This document shows positions 41,763-50,591 of a DNA stretch of 64,000 nt, piece after piece; the first letter of the stretch is position 1; every line of letters begins with the position of its first letter. Source of the stretch: Chloroflexota bacterium (GTDB lineage: Bacteria > Chloroflexota > Anaerolineae > Anaerolineales > Villigracilaceae); NCBI GenBank assembly GCA_016235445.1, contig JACRLB010000036.1, positions 62,001 through 126,000 on the forward strand, written 5' to 3'. The position numbers were made by a program, and so were the translations under genes. The notes under the pieces were generated by a model, which did no database searches, had not been told where the DNA came from, and saw only the letters and a list, made by a program, of their open reading frames with translations.

Positions 41763-41858
41763 TATCAGTAGTTCACGAAAGCCTCTGGAGTCAGGTAGCT
41801 TGCTGCCTGAAATATCGATCAGCAAGCTGATCGACTCCAGAATCGTGAAGTACTGAGT
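41763..41858. repeat. Nested paired palindromes in the 252-base spacer
   Basis: The outer arms TCAGTAGTTCACGA/TCGTGAAGTACTGA enclose CTGGAGTC/GACTCCAG, which enclose TCAGGTAGC/GCTGCCTGA and GATCAGC/GCTGATC. The inner layout matches the insert in alaS. A further palindrome GTAGCGCGAGATATTATCTC lies near 41942. No gene is visible in 41740-41991. Confidence 0.75.
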
Positions 41859-41991
41859 ATAAATTCCTTGACGGTCTGCAAATTTTGTTGCCAAACGTAT
41901 TTATTATTTGGGTAGTGGGTCGAAATAAATGTTGGCAACCGTAGCGCGAGATATTATCTCGCGCTACATTATTAACGCAATGACACTACCA

Positions 41992-44505
41992 TTATTTGAT
42001 CTTGCCCAACAGCCGTGGATACCAATACCATAGAATATCTGCGGTGGGTTTGCTGTGAATGGATGAGGATTTATCCTGCAAGGCGGCTGGCATGTAATAT
42101 CCGCGGGTGATGAAGCCGGAGAGCCACGGCCTTCCATTTACGGCATTGAGGATGGCTTCGTAAATATCGGCCTGGTGTTGCAAGTTGAGGCTGACGTTGT
42201 TGATATCGGCATTCGGCCTGTTCAGGGCGTTCCAGTCGAGGCATTTGCCGCTTCCGTCGGATACACAGCCGGTGGCGGCGCCTGCGGCGGATGGGTATTT
42301 TACAGCGAGGATGAGCGGTTTGTTGAGCAGGGAGGCCAGCGGCGCAACTTCATTATCCAAAAGCTGGCCGGCTTCAGCGGCGTAATCTGCTTTGGTGGCG
42401 GTTTGATTTGTGGAGAGCGGCGCAGACCAGAGCAGGTAGATTCCGTCTACATCCTGTAGAAAATTTAGCGGGGTGGCAACGGCAGAGGGTGTGAATGGCA
42501 TGGCCCAGAATATCTGTCCCTTGAAATGAGTGCGTACGTCGGCGATGATGGCTTTCCATTGCGCTTCCACGTCTGCGGGTGTGTTGGATGGGTTGCCATC
42601 GGGCAGGGTTCCGCCGGGGGTTGCGGGAGTTATCCAGTCACCGCCGAGGATGAGGGTTTGCGCGCCTGTTTGGGCGGCGAGGTCTGCATAGTTGACGGCG
42701 AATGCGCGGTAGCGGGTAAACCACGTCAGCCACCACTGTGCATCTCGTGGAGCGCCCAGCCAAAAGGTTGAGGAAGGAGGCGTGGATACGTCCGCATTGG
42801 CGGGGAAGTTGGGAGTCGGGAAGAGGGCAACGTTGAGTCCCAAAGCGCGGGCTTGCGAAATCATGATTGCGGAATCGATCCAGAGCGGGTCCTGGCCTGG
42901 GAGGGTGGCAAAGCGCAGTGGCGAAACGCTGGTGTAGGTCCAGGTTGGGGTGAGCACTGCCAGGTTGGAGCCAAGCGCCTGTGTGTTTGCAAATGCCTGC
43001 GGCGCGTAGTAGGACCAGTTCGGGCGATAGGTTGGTTGAAATTCAACGCCTGCGACAAAACCATTTGCGCGCGCTGTGATGTTTGCCCCAACCAGGGTGG
43101 TTGGCTCGGGGTTTTCAAACCATTTCCATATTCCAACGGTATCCTGCAAATTCTGGGCGATCAGGCTGGTTTGTGCCTGTCTGCCGGTGGGGGCAAAGCC
43201 AATCGTCTGGCCGTCGTCAGCGCTGCCGCATTGTCCGTTGCGGCAATAGCGATAGGAAAAGGAGCCGAGGAAATTAAGCGGGCCGTACAGTTTGTAGGCC
43301 CAGCGATTGTTCCCCAACGGCCACATGGGGATGGGTTCCATCCATCCCCTGACATTGAATTGGATATAAATAATATCTCCGGGCGGGGTAACCGACGGGA
43401 TGATGGTTTCAAAAAGGATGGGGGCCGAATCGCCGACGGACCATGCGACGACAGCGTCTTGAATGGTTTGATCCTGCTCTGGAACAATGAATTCACGCAT
43501 CACCCATTGACCATCCCCCTTGTGCTCTGCGTTCCAAAAACCATCGCCGAGAGTGTATTTGTATTGGATGTACGCGCCAGCCGGCAGGCCGAGCGTGACG
43601 GCGTAACGTCCATCCGCTTGCAGGCTGAGGATGGGCATCCGGTCTGTGTTTGTGTTCACCCCGCCTTGCAGGTCTGCGAAGGTGTTGCCCAACTGCAATA
43701 AATTACCGGCAATGCGGACTGGCACGCCCGGCACGGTGGAGGCAGGCACCGCAACCGTAAATGTAACGCTTACGAGCTTCACCGCTTTCACGCGCAGGTC
43801 AACGATGGTTGTTTGTCCATCGCCCACGGATGCGCCCTGTTCAAACGGCTGGTACATCCCGTCTGGGCTGTAGGCCAGCAGGTTGTGCGTGCCAATGGGC
43901 AGGCCGTTTAATTCAAAGCGCCCCAGCGAGTCGGTGATGTGCTGAACGCCGCCAGCCGTCACCAGCATGTTGGGCAGGGGCGCGCCTGTGTCTGTGTTGA
44001 AGACCTGCCCCAGAACAATGCCCGTGGGGCGTGAATAAGATTTATCCCCCCAATCTGCAACGATGTCGCGCACATCGCCTGGCCCCGCCACAAAATGCAT
44101 TCGATAACGAATGGCCGCGCCAAGGGTGGTATCTTCCACGGCAATGGACGCGCCGCGGCGGCCATAACGATATTTTACAACCGAGTTGTAGGGGAGCGGC
44201 AATGTCGCCGTGTAGGTCAACGAGTCGCGCGCGCTCATCGGGTATTCAACAGGGTTTAGCGAAAGCCCGGTGATTTCATCCATCACGATAATGGTAAGAG
44301 TCTCATTGGCTTGAAGCGGCTCAGGCAGGGTGACGGTGAAATTCGTCTGCGCCATGGCCTGCGGCGTGGCAGATGGAACAACTTCCCCCGGCTCCTGCGT
44401 GGATGGGTTGGAATTAAATAACGATAAAGTACAAGCCTGCCCAACGAGGGCAAGCGCAACCGCCGCACTGATCACATGGCGGGATAATAAGGATTGCCTT
44501 TTCAT
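41992..44505 (-). CDS. Large lipoprotein with starch-binding-like modules and a TIM-barrel-like C-terminus
   Basis: The signal ends in LVGQAC, an atypical lipobox. Residues 50-140 resemble a CBM20-like beta-sandwich (FTVTLPEPLQANETLTIIV ... VVKYRYGR). A carboxypeptidase-regulatory-like domain follows (GIVLGQVFNTDTGAPLPNML). Two more CBM20-like stretches come next (VRIAGNLLQLGN ... IQYKYTLGDGFW, and IQFNVRGWMEPIPMWPLGNN). The last 350 residues look like a glycosidase-type barrel (GFVAGVEFQPTYRPNWSYYA, TLILGGDW, DVEAQWKAIIADVR, FWAMPFT). A carbohydrate-acting role is likely, but no exact family or catalytic pair is assigned. Confidence 0.65.
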   Translation of the reverse strand: MKRQSLLSRHVISAAVALALVGQACTLSLFNSNPSTQEPGEVVPSATPQAMAQTNFTVTLPEPLQANETLTIIVMDEITGLSLNPVEYPMSARDSLTYTATLPLPYNSVVKYRYGRRGASIAVEDTTLGAAIRYRMHFVAGPGDVRDIVADWGDKSYSRPTGIVLGQVFNTDTGAPLPNMLVTAGGVQHITDSLGRFELNGLPIGTHNLLAYSPDGMYQPFEQGASVGDGQTTIVDLRVKAVKLVSVTFTVAVPASTVPGVPVRIAGNLLQLGNTFADLQGGVNTNTDRMPILSLQADGRYAVTLGLPAGAYIQYKYTLGDGFWNAEHKGDGQWVMREFIVPEQDQTIQDAVVAWSVGDSAPILFETIIPSVTPPGDIIYIQFNVRGWMEPIPMWPLGNNRWAYKLYGPLNFLGSFSYRYCRNGQCGSADDGQTIGFAPTGRQAQTSLIAQNLQDTVGIWKWFENPEPTTLVGANITARANGFVAGVEFQPTYRPNWSYYAPQAFANTQALGSNLAVLTPTWTYTSVSPLRFATLPGQDPLWIDSAIMISQARALGLNVALFPTPNFPANADVSTPPSSTFWLGAPRDAQWWLTWFTRYRAFAVNYADLAAQTGAQTLILGGDWITPATPGGTLPDGNPSNTPADVEAQWKAIIADVRTHFKGQIFWAMPFTPSAVATPLNFLQDVDGIYLLWSAPLSTNQTATKADYAAEAGQLLDNEVAPLASLLNKPLILAVKYPSAAGAATGCVSDGSGKCLDWNALNRPNADINNVSLNLQHQADIYEAILNAVNGRPWLSGFITRGYYMPAALQDKSSSIHSKPTADILWYWYPRLLGKIK

Positions 44506-44544
44506 GCTCTCTCCTCGGATATGACGTTCGCTTCGCGCGCCGCC

Positions 44545-45465
44545 CTATCCTGCTGACTCACCATCAGCATCGGCTTCATCCCCGGCATTCTTTCGTTTTC
44601 GCCCGGCGTAGGCGATGTAGCTCAAACCGATACTGATAAAGTATAACAAGATCATGGGCAGCATCACCAGCCCCATGTTGACCGGGTCAATGGTGGGCGT
44701 GACAGCGGCGGCGAGGATGGCAATGATGACCACGGCCAGCCTCCACTGCTCGGACAGGAATTTTGGCTGTACCAATCCCATCGAGGAAAGCAAAAAGATA
44801 ACCAGCGGAAACTCAAAGAAGACGCCGATCCAGATCATCAACCCTGTGACAAATGTAAAATATTCGCGTGCCGACCAGAACTGCGCGATCTTGGTGAAAC
44901 TCCCCAGAAAGGGGAGCGCGGTGGGGAGCATCACATAATAGGTGAAGGCCATGCCTGTGAGAAAAAGCAGGGAGGCAAACGGAATTCCCACCAGTCCAAA
45001 TTTTTTCTCGCGTGGTCTCAGGCCTGGCGCGGCAAAGAGCCATGCTTCCAGCGCGATGTACGGAAAGGCCGCCGCGATTCCTACAGTCATCGAAACGCGC
45101 ATGAAAACGCCGATTTCTTCCGTCACCTGGATGGCTTGCAGTTTTTCCAACCCCTCTATGGGAATGGCGAGGAATGCCATCACATCCTGCGCCACCCAAA
45201 ACGCGGCAATGACCGCAACGGAAAGCGCCACCACAGCCCGCAGGATGTGCATCCGCAGGGCTTCGATCTGGTCCCACAGCATCTGACGGGTGTCGTTGTT
45301 GCTGGTCAGGTCAACGAAGACATCGGCAATTGGGCGTTCGTCCGGTTCGGTGTTGAGAAATTTATGGAATCGGTACACCATCCGAAATGGGAAGGCGAGA
45401 ATATTAAAGACCATGCGGAAGGGAAAGGTCACCACCCGCCACAAGCCCAGGAAAAATTTACGCAT
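44545..45465 (-). CDS. tatC: Sec-independent protein translocase TatC
   Basis: Six membrane helices of the twin-arginine translocon. The first loop and helix (LWDQIEALRMHILRAVVALSV), FMRVSMTVGIAAAFPYIALEAWLFAAPGLRPREKK, and FYVMLPTALPFL-like FTYYVMLPTALPFLGSF are typical. The family Glu is in WDQIEALR and in FFEFPLVIFLLSS. About 60 extra residues with amphipathic repeats (FPFRMVFNILAFPFRMVYRF) precede the usual start. Its start overlaps the tatA/B stop by 8 bases. The C-tail is acidic. Confidence 0.93.
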   Translation of the reverse strand: MRKFFLGLWRVVTFPFRMVFNILAFPFRMVYRFHKFLNTEPDERPIADVFVDLTSNNDTRQMLWDQIEALRMHILRAVVALSVAVIAAFWVAQDVMAFLAIPIEGLEKLQAIQVTEEIGVFMRVSMTVGIAAAFPYIALEAWLFAAPGLRPREKKFGLVGIPFASLLFLTGMAFTYYVMLPTALPFLGSFTKIAQFWSAREYFTFVTGLMIWIGVFFEFPLVIFLLSSMGLVQPKFLSEQWRLAVVIIAILAAAVTPTIDPVNMGLVMLPMILLYFISIGLSYIAYAGRKRKNAGDEADADGESAG

Positions 45466-45883
45466 CGTTTTGCTGGCCGCTTTCGTTTTCTTTTCGTTCG
45501 AGGGTGGTGGGGGTGTTTGCTTTTTTAGCTGGCTCTGGAGGCGTGGGAGTGGCGGTAAAAGGCTGGGAGTGTGGCGGCGTGTTTGGGGTGTGAATCCGCT
45601 GAGGCGTCAGGTTCGAGGCGTTTTTGATTTCCTTCCCAACTTGATTTCCGATGAAGTTGATCTGGCTCAATTCCTCGTTTGCTTCGCGGATCAATTTGTT
45701 GGGCAGGGTTCGCAGTTCGCGTGAAGTCTTCTGGAAAATTTTCCACCCATCGGAGGTGACGATACTGCGCATCCATTTGCCGATGGTCTTGCCCGCTTTT
45801 TGCATGTCTTTGGGGCCAAGCACGATCAATGCGATAATAAGGATAAAAACCAGTTCAGACATTCCAACGCCGAGGATTTCCAT
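45458..45883 (-). CDS. TatA/TatB-family translocase subunit
   Basis: The 141-residue protein has one N-terminal helix with the Glu/Gly pattern MSELVFILIIALIVLGPKDMQKAGKTIGKW, followed by an amphipathic helix and a long charged, P/T-rich tail. The length and the MSELVFILIIALIVLGP form resemble TatB more than TatA. It overlaps tatC, forming a Tat unit, and follows nusB by 3 bases. Confidence 0.88.
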   Translation of the reverse strand: MEILGVGMSELVFILIIALIVLGPKDMQKAGKTIGKWMRSIVTSDGWKIFQKTSRELRTLPNKLIREANEELSQINFIGNQVGKEIKNASNLTPQRIHTPNTPPHSQPFTATPTPPEPAKKANTPTTLERKENESGQQNDA

Positions 45884-45886
45884 GAG

Positions 45887-46348
45887 TTACGATTCCAATT
45901 TTGCTTCGTGGTTGATTCTATTTTTTATGATCTGATGGATTTCATTTTCGTGGTCTGCGAGCGTGCCTAACACGCCGTTGATAAAACGCGGCGCGGAATC
46001 GGAGCCGTATGACTTTGCCAGTTCCACCGCTTCGTTGATGGCTACCTTTACGGGTGTTTCACGCGAGACTGCGAATTCCCAAAAGGCAATGCGTAAAATG
46101 TTGCGGTCGATGGCGGCGATCTGGTCCAGCGGCCATTCGGGCGCATATTTCGATATCAACTGGTCAAGGTCTTGCCGCAGGGGCAGAACGCCGAAGATTA
46201 TTTTCCTTGCAAATTCGGCGAGGTCATCCGAAAGCAAAGTATCTTCCAGGCGTGTTTTCAATACGTCGCCTGGAAGGTGGCTGTCTGCAATATCGGTTTC
46301 GTACAATACTTGCAGGGCGATGGAGCGCGCCCTGGTTCGGGGTTTCAT
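45887..46348 (-). CDS. nusB: Transcription antitermination factor NusB
   Basis: A 153-residue all-helical protein with RTRARSIALQVLYETDIA at the start, LDQLISKYAPEWPLDQIAAIDRNILRIAFWEF in the middle and VKVAINEAVELAKSYGSDSAPRFINGVLG at the end, the NusB signature. It helps antitermination of rRNA operons with NusE. An ATG at 46348 is preferred (GAGG seven bases before) over an upstream TTG; the first codons overlap the stop region of the Gls24 gene. Confidence 0.95.
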   Translation of the reverse strand: MKPRTRARSIALQVLYETDIADSHLPGDVLKTRLEDTLLSDDLAEFARKIIFGVLPLRQDLDQLISKYAPEWPLDQIAAIDRNILRIAFWEFAVSRETPVKVAINEAVELAKSYGSDSAPRFINGVLGTLADHENEIHQIIKNRINHEAKLES

Positions 46349-46350
46349 GG

Positions 46351-46698
46351 TCAAGCCTCACTATCCTCGTAATCGATATCTTCGATGTGGATGTTGACGT
46401 AGCCGACATCCATGCCGACCATTTCCTGGATGGCACGCGCCACATTCTGCTGAACGTTTCGGCTGACTTCGCGAATGTTGATATTTTCCTGGAGGATGAG
46501 ATGAATATCTATGTAGACAGTATTCTCCTCCGTTTCGATGCGCACTCCGTCTCCTGCTCCGCGTTTGAAGAGGCGATTGACTCCGCCTGTAACGGGTGCA
46601 AGCCTGCTGACGCCGGGCACTCCCAGAGCAGAGAGGCGTGCGATGGAGGTTAGTACTTCGGGGGATACGGTGGTTTTGCCTTGGGTGGTTTCTGACAT
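46351..46698 (-). CDS. Asp23/Gls24 family protein
   Basis: A 115-residue protein with VSPEVLTSIARLSALGVPGVSRLAPV, YIDIHLILQENINIREVSRNVQQNVARAIQEMVGMDVGYVNIHIEDIDYE, the full Gls24/Asp23 (DUF322) pattern, here without a membrane anchor. In many bacteria it lies before nusB, as here. A role in envelope or alkaline stress is known for some members only. Confidence 0.92.
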   Translation of the reverse strand: MSETTQGKTTVSPEVLTSIARLSALGVPGVSRLAPVTGGVNRLFKRGAGDGVRIETEENTVYIDIHLILQENINIREVSRNVQQNVARAIQEMVGMDVGYVNIHIEDIDYEDSEA

Positions 46699-46790
46699 GG
46701 CGACTCCTTGTGATGACGAGAGAGGACTGGGGATTGGAGATTAGTTTTGGTCTCTAGTCTCTTTTTATCAGTCTCTGTTTTTATCGATAA

Positions 46791-47549
46791 TTACATCATC
46801 GCCATGCCGCCATCCACGCCGAGAACTTGGCCGGTAATATAGGCGGCTTCGTCGGAGGCGAGAAATGCGGCGGCGTAGGCGATCTCTTCGGGTTTTCCTT
46901 TGCGCGCAAGCGGCACCATTTTGAGGGAGACTGCGAGGGTTTCGGGTGTCATGGCATCGAGGATGTCGGTATCAATAAAGCCTGGCGCAATGGCGTTGAC
47001 GGTGATATTTCGAGAGGCAACTTCACGTGCAAGGGCTTTCGTGAAGGCGATCTGTCCGCCTTTGGATGCGGAGTAATTCGTCTGCCCGGGGTTGCCCATT
47101 TGCCCGGCGACAGACGCGATGTTGATAATGCGTCCAACGCGTTTGCGCATCATGTGCTTGACGGCGGCCTTCGAGCAGTTGAAGGAGCTTTTGAGGTTGG
47201 TGTTGATGACGGCGTCCCAGTCTGCTTCGGGCATCATCATAATGAGTTGGTCGCGGGTAATGCCAGCATTGTTGACGAGGATGCTCAGATCGCCAAAGGT
47301 TTCAATGGCGAACTTGACCAAAATTTCGGCTTGTTTGAAATCGGAAACATCCGCCTGGGATGCGGCGGCTTTCCCGCCTGCTTCCTGAATTTTCTTAACG
47401 ACTTCCTCGGCAGATTCGGGTGATTTGTTGTAATTTACCACCACTGCCGCTCCGCGGGCGGCAAGTTCGAGAGCGATGGCGCGGCCAATTCCACGCGAGC
47501 CGCCGGTGATTAATGCAACTTTGTTTTCTAATGATAGGATGGACGACAT
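46791..47549 (-). CDS. fabG: 3-oxoacyl-[acyl-carrier-protein] reductase
   Basis: A short-chain dehydrogenase of 252 residues: cofactor loop ITGGSRGIGRAIALELA, NNAGITRD, catalytic Ser in IINIASVAGQMGNPGQTNYSASKGG with Tyr and Lys of YSASK, and VNAIAPGFIDTD ... GQVLGVDGGMAMM at the end. The VNAIAPGFI and final GVDGGM forms favour FabG in fatty-acid elongation, using NADPH. A TATAAT box lies at 47570-47575 and AGGAG precedes the start. The spacer to Gls24 (46699-46790) holds GATTGGAGATT-type words. Confidence 0.88.
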   Translation of the reverse strand: MSSILSLENKVALITGGSRGIGRAIALELAARGAAVVVNYNKSPESAEEVVKKIQEAGGKAAASQADVSDFKQAEILVKFAIETFGDLSILVNNAGITRDQLIMMMPEADWDAVINTNLKSSFNCSKAAVKHMMRKRVGRIINIASVAGQMGNPGQTNYSASKGGQIAFTKALAREVASRNITVNAIAPGFIDTDILDAMTPETLAVSLKMVPLARKGKPEEIAYAAAFLASDEAAYITGQVLGVDGGMAMM

Positions 47550-47639
47550 GAAGGAACTCCTGTAATGAAATTATACCCGTTACGGTTGTAAATTGCGGTT
47601 TTATACTGGGTGCGGTCATGAATTGCGGTTTTCCTTTAT

Positions 47640-47860
47640 AACGCAATGCCGCAAAGCCGCAAAGCCGCAAAGATTCAAAGGCTTTTCCTTTACGGCTTTC
47701 TCAAAGTCTGAAAATCTTTAACGCGAATAGCTCAAATGAAACGAATGGCGCGAATTTTTCTGTATTTTCGCGAAATTCACCCAGCTTGCGTAATTCGCGT
47801 TAAGCCTTTGCCATAAACTTGTAAAAGGGTCAAGCTACTTTGAGAAAGCCGTAGCTTTTC
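47640..47860. repeat. Nested repeats: GCCGCAAAG units and an AACGCGAAT palindrome
   Basis: GCAATGCCGCAAAGCCGCAA in tandem at 47642-47675. Then TACGGCTTTCTCAAAGT (47691-47707) pairs perfectly with ACTTTGAGAAAGCCGTA (47837-47853). Inside is TTAACGCGAATAGCTCAAAT and its inverse TTACGCAAGCTGGGT-to-AATTCGCGTTAA part. No gene is visible in 47550-47885. Confidence 0.7.
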
Positions 47861-47885
47861 CTTCGCGCCCTTGCGTAATGAAAAC

Positions 47886-48566
47886 CTAAAGTTTTGGTTT
47901 TATTCCGAAAGCCAGCCCTAAGCCCCCACCCAAGGCAATGACAGCCGCCGCTAAAAATGCATCCTGCCAGAAGCGGATGGGGAAGAGGCGGATGAGGGTG
48001 TCGGAATAATAGAAGAGCCAGGAGTCGCCTTCGAAGAACAGGCTGTGAAACCAGGAGAAAAATGTCCAGAAGATATCAGGGTTGAGCAGAATGCCCGCGC
48101 CCGCAATGAGGCCGAGTGTGACTGCCAAACCAATCATCCACCAGCCGCCGCGGTGGAGGCCTGCCAGATATTGCGGAAGCCAGTTTCCTTTCCATGCAAG
48201 AAGGGCGAGGATTAGGAGAATTGCAAGCGCGATATACCAAGTTATTAGCGACCCTTGCACGACTCTTTTGACATCTGCCATGTGGCTAAGCTCACGCTCT
48301 CCATAAAGCGGAGAACCGTCTGCAAATTTCAAGTCACCGAGATAGGAAATATCTGCGCTGTTGACGAGGTATTTAACCGCGTAGGGCGCCCATTGCAGGC
48401 GGTCTTCTTTGGTGAAGCCGTATTCATCCGCTGGAAAGTATGGCATGTTGTATTCAACGGTGAAGTAAATGGGCGTGAGTAAAATGCGTAATGCCAGCCC
48501 AATCAAGGCGAGAGGGGTGAGGAGGGAAACGAAGAAGGAAAGAATATTGGGGAAGTTGAGTTTCAT
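47886..48566 (-). CDS. DUF1461/TIGR01906-type integral membrane protein
   Basis: A 226-residue protein with five to six hydrophobic helices. The large outer loop after the first helix has EYNMPYFPADEYGFTKEDRLQWAPYAVKYL and ERELSHMADVKRV, the distinctive pattern of this family (also seen in Firmicutes). The late segment FWTFFSWFHSLFFEGDSWLFYYSDTLIRLFPIRFW is also typical. Function is unknown. Confidence 0.85.
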   Translation of the reverse strand: MKLNFPNILSFFVSLLTPLALIGLALRILLTPIYFTVEYNMPYFPADEYGFTKEDRLQWAPYAVKYLVNSADISYLGDLKFADGSPLYGERELSHMADVKRVVQGSLITWYIALAILLILALLAWKGNWLPQYLAGLHRGGWWMIGLAVTLGLIAGAGILLNPDIFWTFFSWFHSLFFEGDSWLFYYSDTLIRLFPIRFWQDAFLAAAVIALGGGLGLAFGIKPKL

Positions 48567-48580
48567 GATTTAGGTTCGCT

Positions 48581-48703
48581 CGTCATTGCGAGGGCGATGA
48601 TCTTTCGCCCGACACTTGCGCCGTACTGCGTTTGTTGCAGTGCAGGTGAGCAATCTCCGAGATTGCTTCGCCGCCAGAAACAAGAGCGCGGCTCGCAATG
48701 ACG
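48581..48703. repeat. CGTCATTGCGAG/CTCGCAATGACG-bounded repeat carrying a nested module
   Basis: The ends are perfect 12-bp inverse copies. The right half has GCAATCTCCGAGATTGC. In the left half lies a 42-bp module (48611-48652: GACACTTGCGCCGTACTGCG ... TTGCAGTGCAGGTGAG) that recurs, split by other bases, at 37504-37569. A related half repeat is at 60342-60376. Confidence 0.7.
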
Positions 48704-48714
48704 ATAAGATTTGT

Positions 48715-50268
48715 CTACTGCAAAAATTCCAACCCACCCTGAAGGACGAAGCTGACGACCATGTCGTTGACGATCCATTCGATGGGGGCGAGATCATCGG
48801 TAAAGACGGTGGTGGTTTCGTAGCCGGGTTTCATGCTGGTAAACGTGGTTGCCATGGTGGTGATGAGCAGGGGATTCAATCGGGTGTCTTGCGAAAGCCT
48901 TGTCATGTTTGCGGCGAAGTTCTCCACTGTGGTTGGCTGTTTGGTGGCGAAGAGCATGGTGTTCAAGGTGCCAGGGATATCCATCACATGCACGGACGGG
49001 AAGGTTTGCGCCATCGTGGTGGCGAGGCCGTCAATCAGGCGGCGGTCGCCGGGGACGGAGCCAACGTTGAGGGTCAGCACCCCATCGTCGGTTAAGTGGG
49101 AGGCGCAAATTTCAAAGAATTCGAGAGTGGTCATGTGTGGGGGAATGTATGGGGGGCGGTATGCGTCAATGGCGATAATGTCATATTTATTTTGACTTCG
49201 ATCAAGATTGAGCCTGCCGTCGCCGATGAAAACATTTAAGTTTGGGAGGTTCAATCCAAAATATTTTTCACCCACTTCCACAATTTTTTCATCGAGTTCA
49301 AAACCATCGATGAGAAGGTCTTCGCCGTAGATGGCGGTGGCTTGTCTTGCGGCTGTGCCAGCGGCGAGGCCAACAATCGCCATGCGTTGAATATCGTCGG
49401 GCGAGCGGTTCGCGTAAAAATATGGGCCAACCGAAAACTGCTCCCACGGGCCGTTGTAAAATAACGTGTCTGGATGATAAATGGAATGAATGCCCTGCCC
49501 GTCGTTCAAGCGCAAAAGTGTGAAGCCGTTGATCTCCTGCACTTGAATGTAGTTGTATGCAGACTCGGCTTCGTAGACCTGCCCGGTGTTATTTTTGAGC
49601 GCCTGCCCTGCGGAAAGAATTGCGATGAGCACAAGCGCGATGGGCATCCAAATTAGTTTGAGCATTTCATTTCTGCCTGCGAATTTTCCAAGACCTGCCA
49701 ACGCAACAAATAACAAAAACAAACCAAAGACTAAAAATGTTTTCGTTGTGCCGATGGTCGGGATGGTGACGAGGGTCGGCAGGAACGTGCCGATGAATGA
49801 GCCGAGCGTTGATGTGGCATAAATTTGCCCGGAGATTTGACCCGCCTTGCTCGCATCGTCCACCGAGAGGCGAATTGCAAAAGGTGAGATCGCGCCCAGT
49901 AATGTGATGGGGATAATAAACAGAATTAACACAGCGATGAATGACCCCGCCATGATACCGACACTCAACGCCTCAAACGCGCTCGCCGCCGACCTGAGAA
50001 CTGGTCCCGCGATATAGGGCACGAGCGCCACTGTGAAAGCCGCCCACGCGAGAATACGGTACATGGCCCCGGGGGTGGGGTTGGCATCTGCCCATTTGCC
50101 GCCGAGGAAATATCCCAGCGTGAGATAGATAAGAATCAACCCGATGATGCTCGCCCAAACCAGGTTGCTCGTCCCGAAGACATTGCCGATGAGTCGGCCT
50201 GCGGTGAGTTCGGCGGCAAGGGTGGTCATGCCTGAGATAAAGACGGTGAAGAGGAGATAGCGTTTCAT
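48715..50268 (-). CDS. Membrane-bound spermidine-synthase-like protein
   Basis: A 517-residue protein with a membrane part of about 7-8 helices (residues 1-225, starting KRYLLFTVFISGMTTLAAELTAGRLIG) fused to a methyltransferase-fold, spermidine-synthase-like domain (IVGLAAGTAARQATAIYGED, GFELDEKIVEVGEKYF, FIGDGRLNLDRS, YDIIAIDAYRPPYIPPHMTTLEFF). In this fused group the usual Asp of the active site (DS/DAY) is kept. Whether it makes a polyamine is not certain. A TATAAT lies at 50296-50301 on this strand. Confidence 0.88.
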   Translation of the reverse strand: MKRYLLFTVFISGMTTLAAELTAGRLIGNVFGTSNLVWASIIGLILIYLTLGYFLGGKWADANPTPGAMYRILAWAAFTVALVPYIAGPVLRSAASAFEALSVGIMAGSFIAVLILFIIPITLLGAISPFAIRLSVDDASKAGQISGQIYATSTLGSFIGTFLPTLVTIPTIGTTKTFLVFGLFLLFVALAGLGKFAGRNEMLKLIWMPIALVLIAILSAGQALKNNTGQVYEAESAYNYIQVQEINGFTLLRLNDGQGIHSIYHPDTLFYNGPWEQFSVGPYFYANRSPDDIQRMAIVGLAAGTAARQATAIYGEDLLIDGFELDEKIVEVGEKYFGLNLPNLNVFIGDGRLNLDRSQNKYDIIAIDAYRPPYIPPHMTTLEFFEICASHLTDDGVLTLNVGSVPGDRRLIDGLATTMAQTFPSVHVMDIPGTLNTMLFATKQPTTVENFAANMTRLSQDTRLNPLLITTMATTFTSMKPGYETTTVFTDDLAPIEWIVNDMVVSFVLQGGLEFLQ

Positions 50269-50338
50269 TGTTTGTCCGTGGAGTAGGATGGAGGGATTAT
50301 ACCCGTACTATATGAATGTCAATTTCAATTATAAAAAA

Positions 50339-50591
50339 CAGGGCTATCGCATCTAAATTGAAATTTTGTCAAATTTTTGTAACGCTTTGTCACATCCTTG
50401 TTTCGCTCCGAGATTTTCGACTCTACAGCCGAAGATTCCGGAGTAAATCGGATGTGGAACATAATCGAATAGGAGTTTTTGTGACAAGCGAGTCAAGCAA
50501 ACTGGGATCAATCTCAAGAAAAACCGATTCGGATTATGCTTTTACCTAATATCTGGCTGTTTTGAACGCAAAATTAGATGCGATTGCCCTG
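50339..50591. mobile_element. 253-bp element with CAGGGCWATCGCATCTAA termini and 10-11-bp duplication
   Basis: The left end CAGGGCTATCGCATCTAAAT and the right end TTAGATGCGATTGCCCTG are inverse repeats. Flanks ATTATAAAAAA (50328-50338) and ATTATAAAAAC (50592-50602) match at 10 of 11. It has no full gene; a short frame through it is not convincing. The rest of the 50269-50815 spacer holds the speE-like promoter and a terminator. Confidence 0.85.

Noticed and set aside
50316-50549. A 77-codon plus-strand gene in the 50.3-kb spacer
   Set aside because: It starts outside and runs into the terminal-repeat element; no ribosome site or family resemblance.
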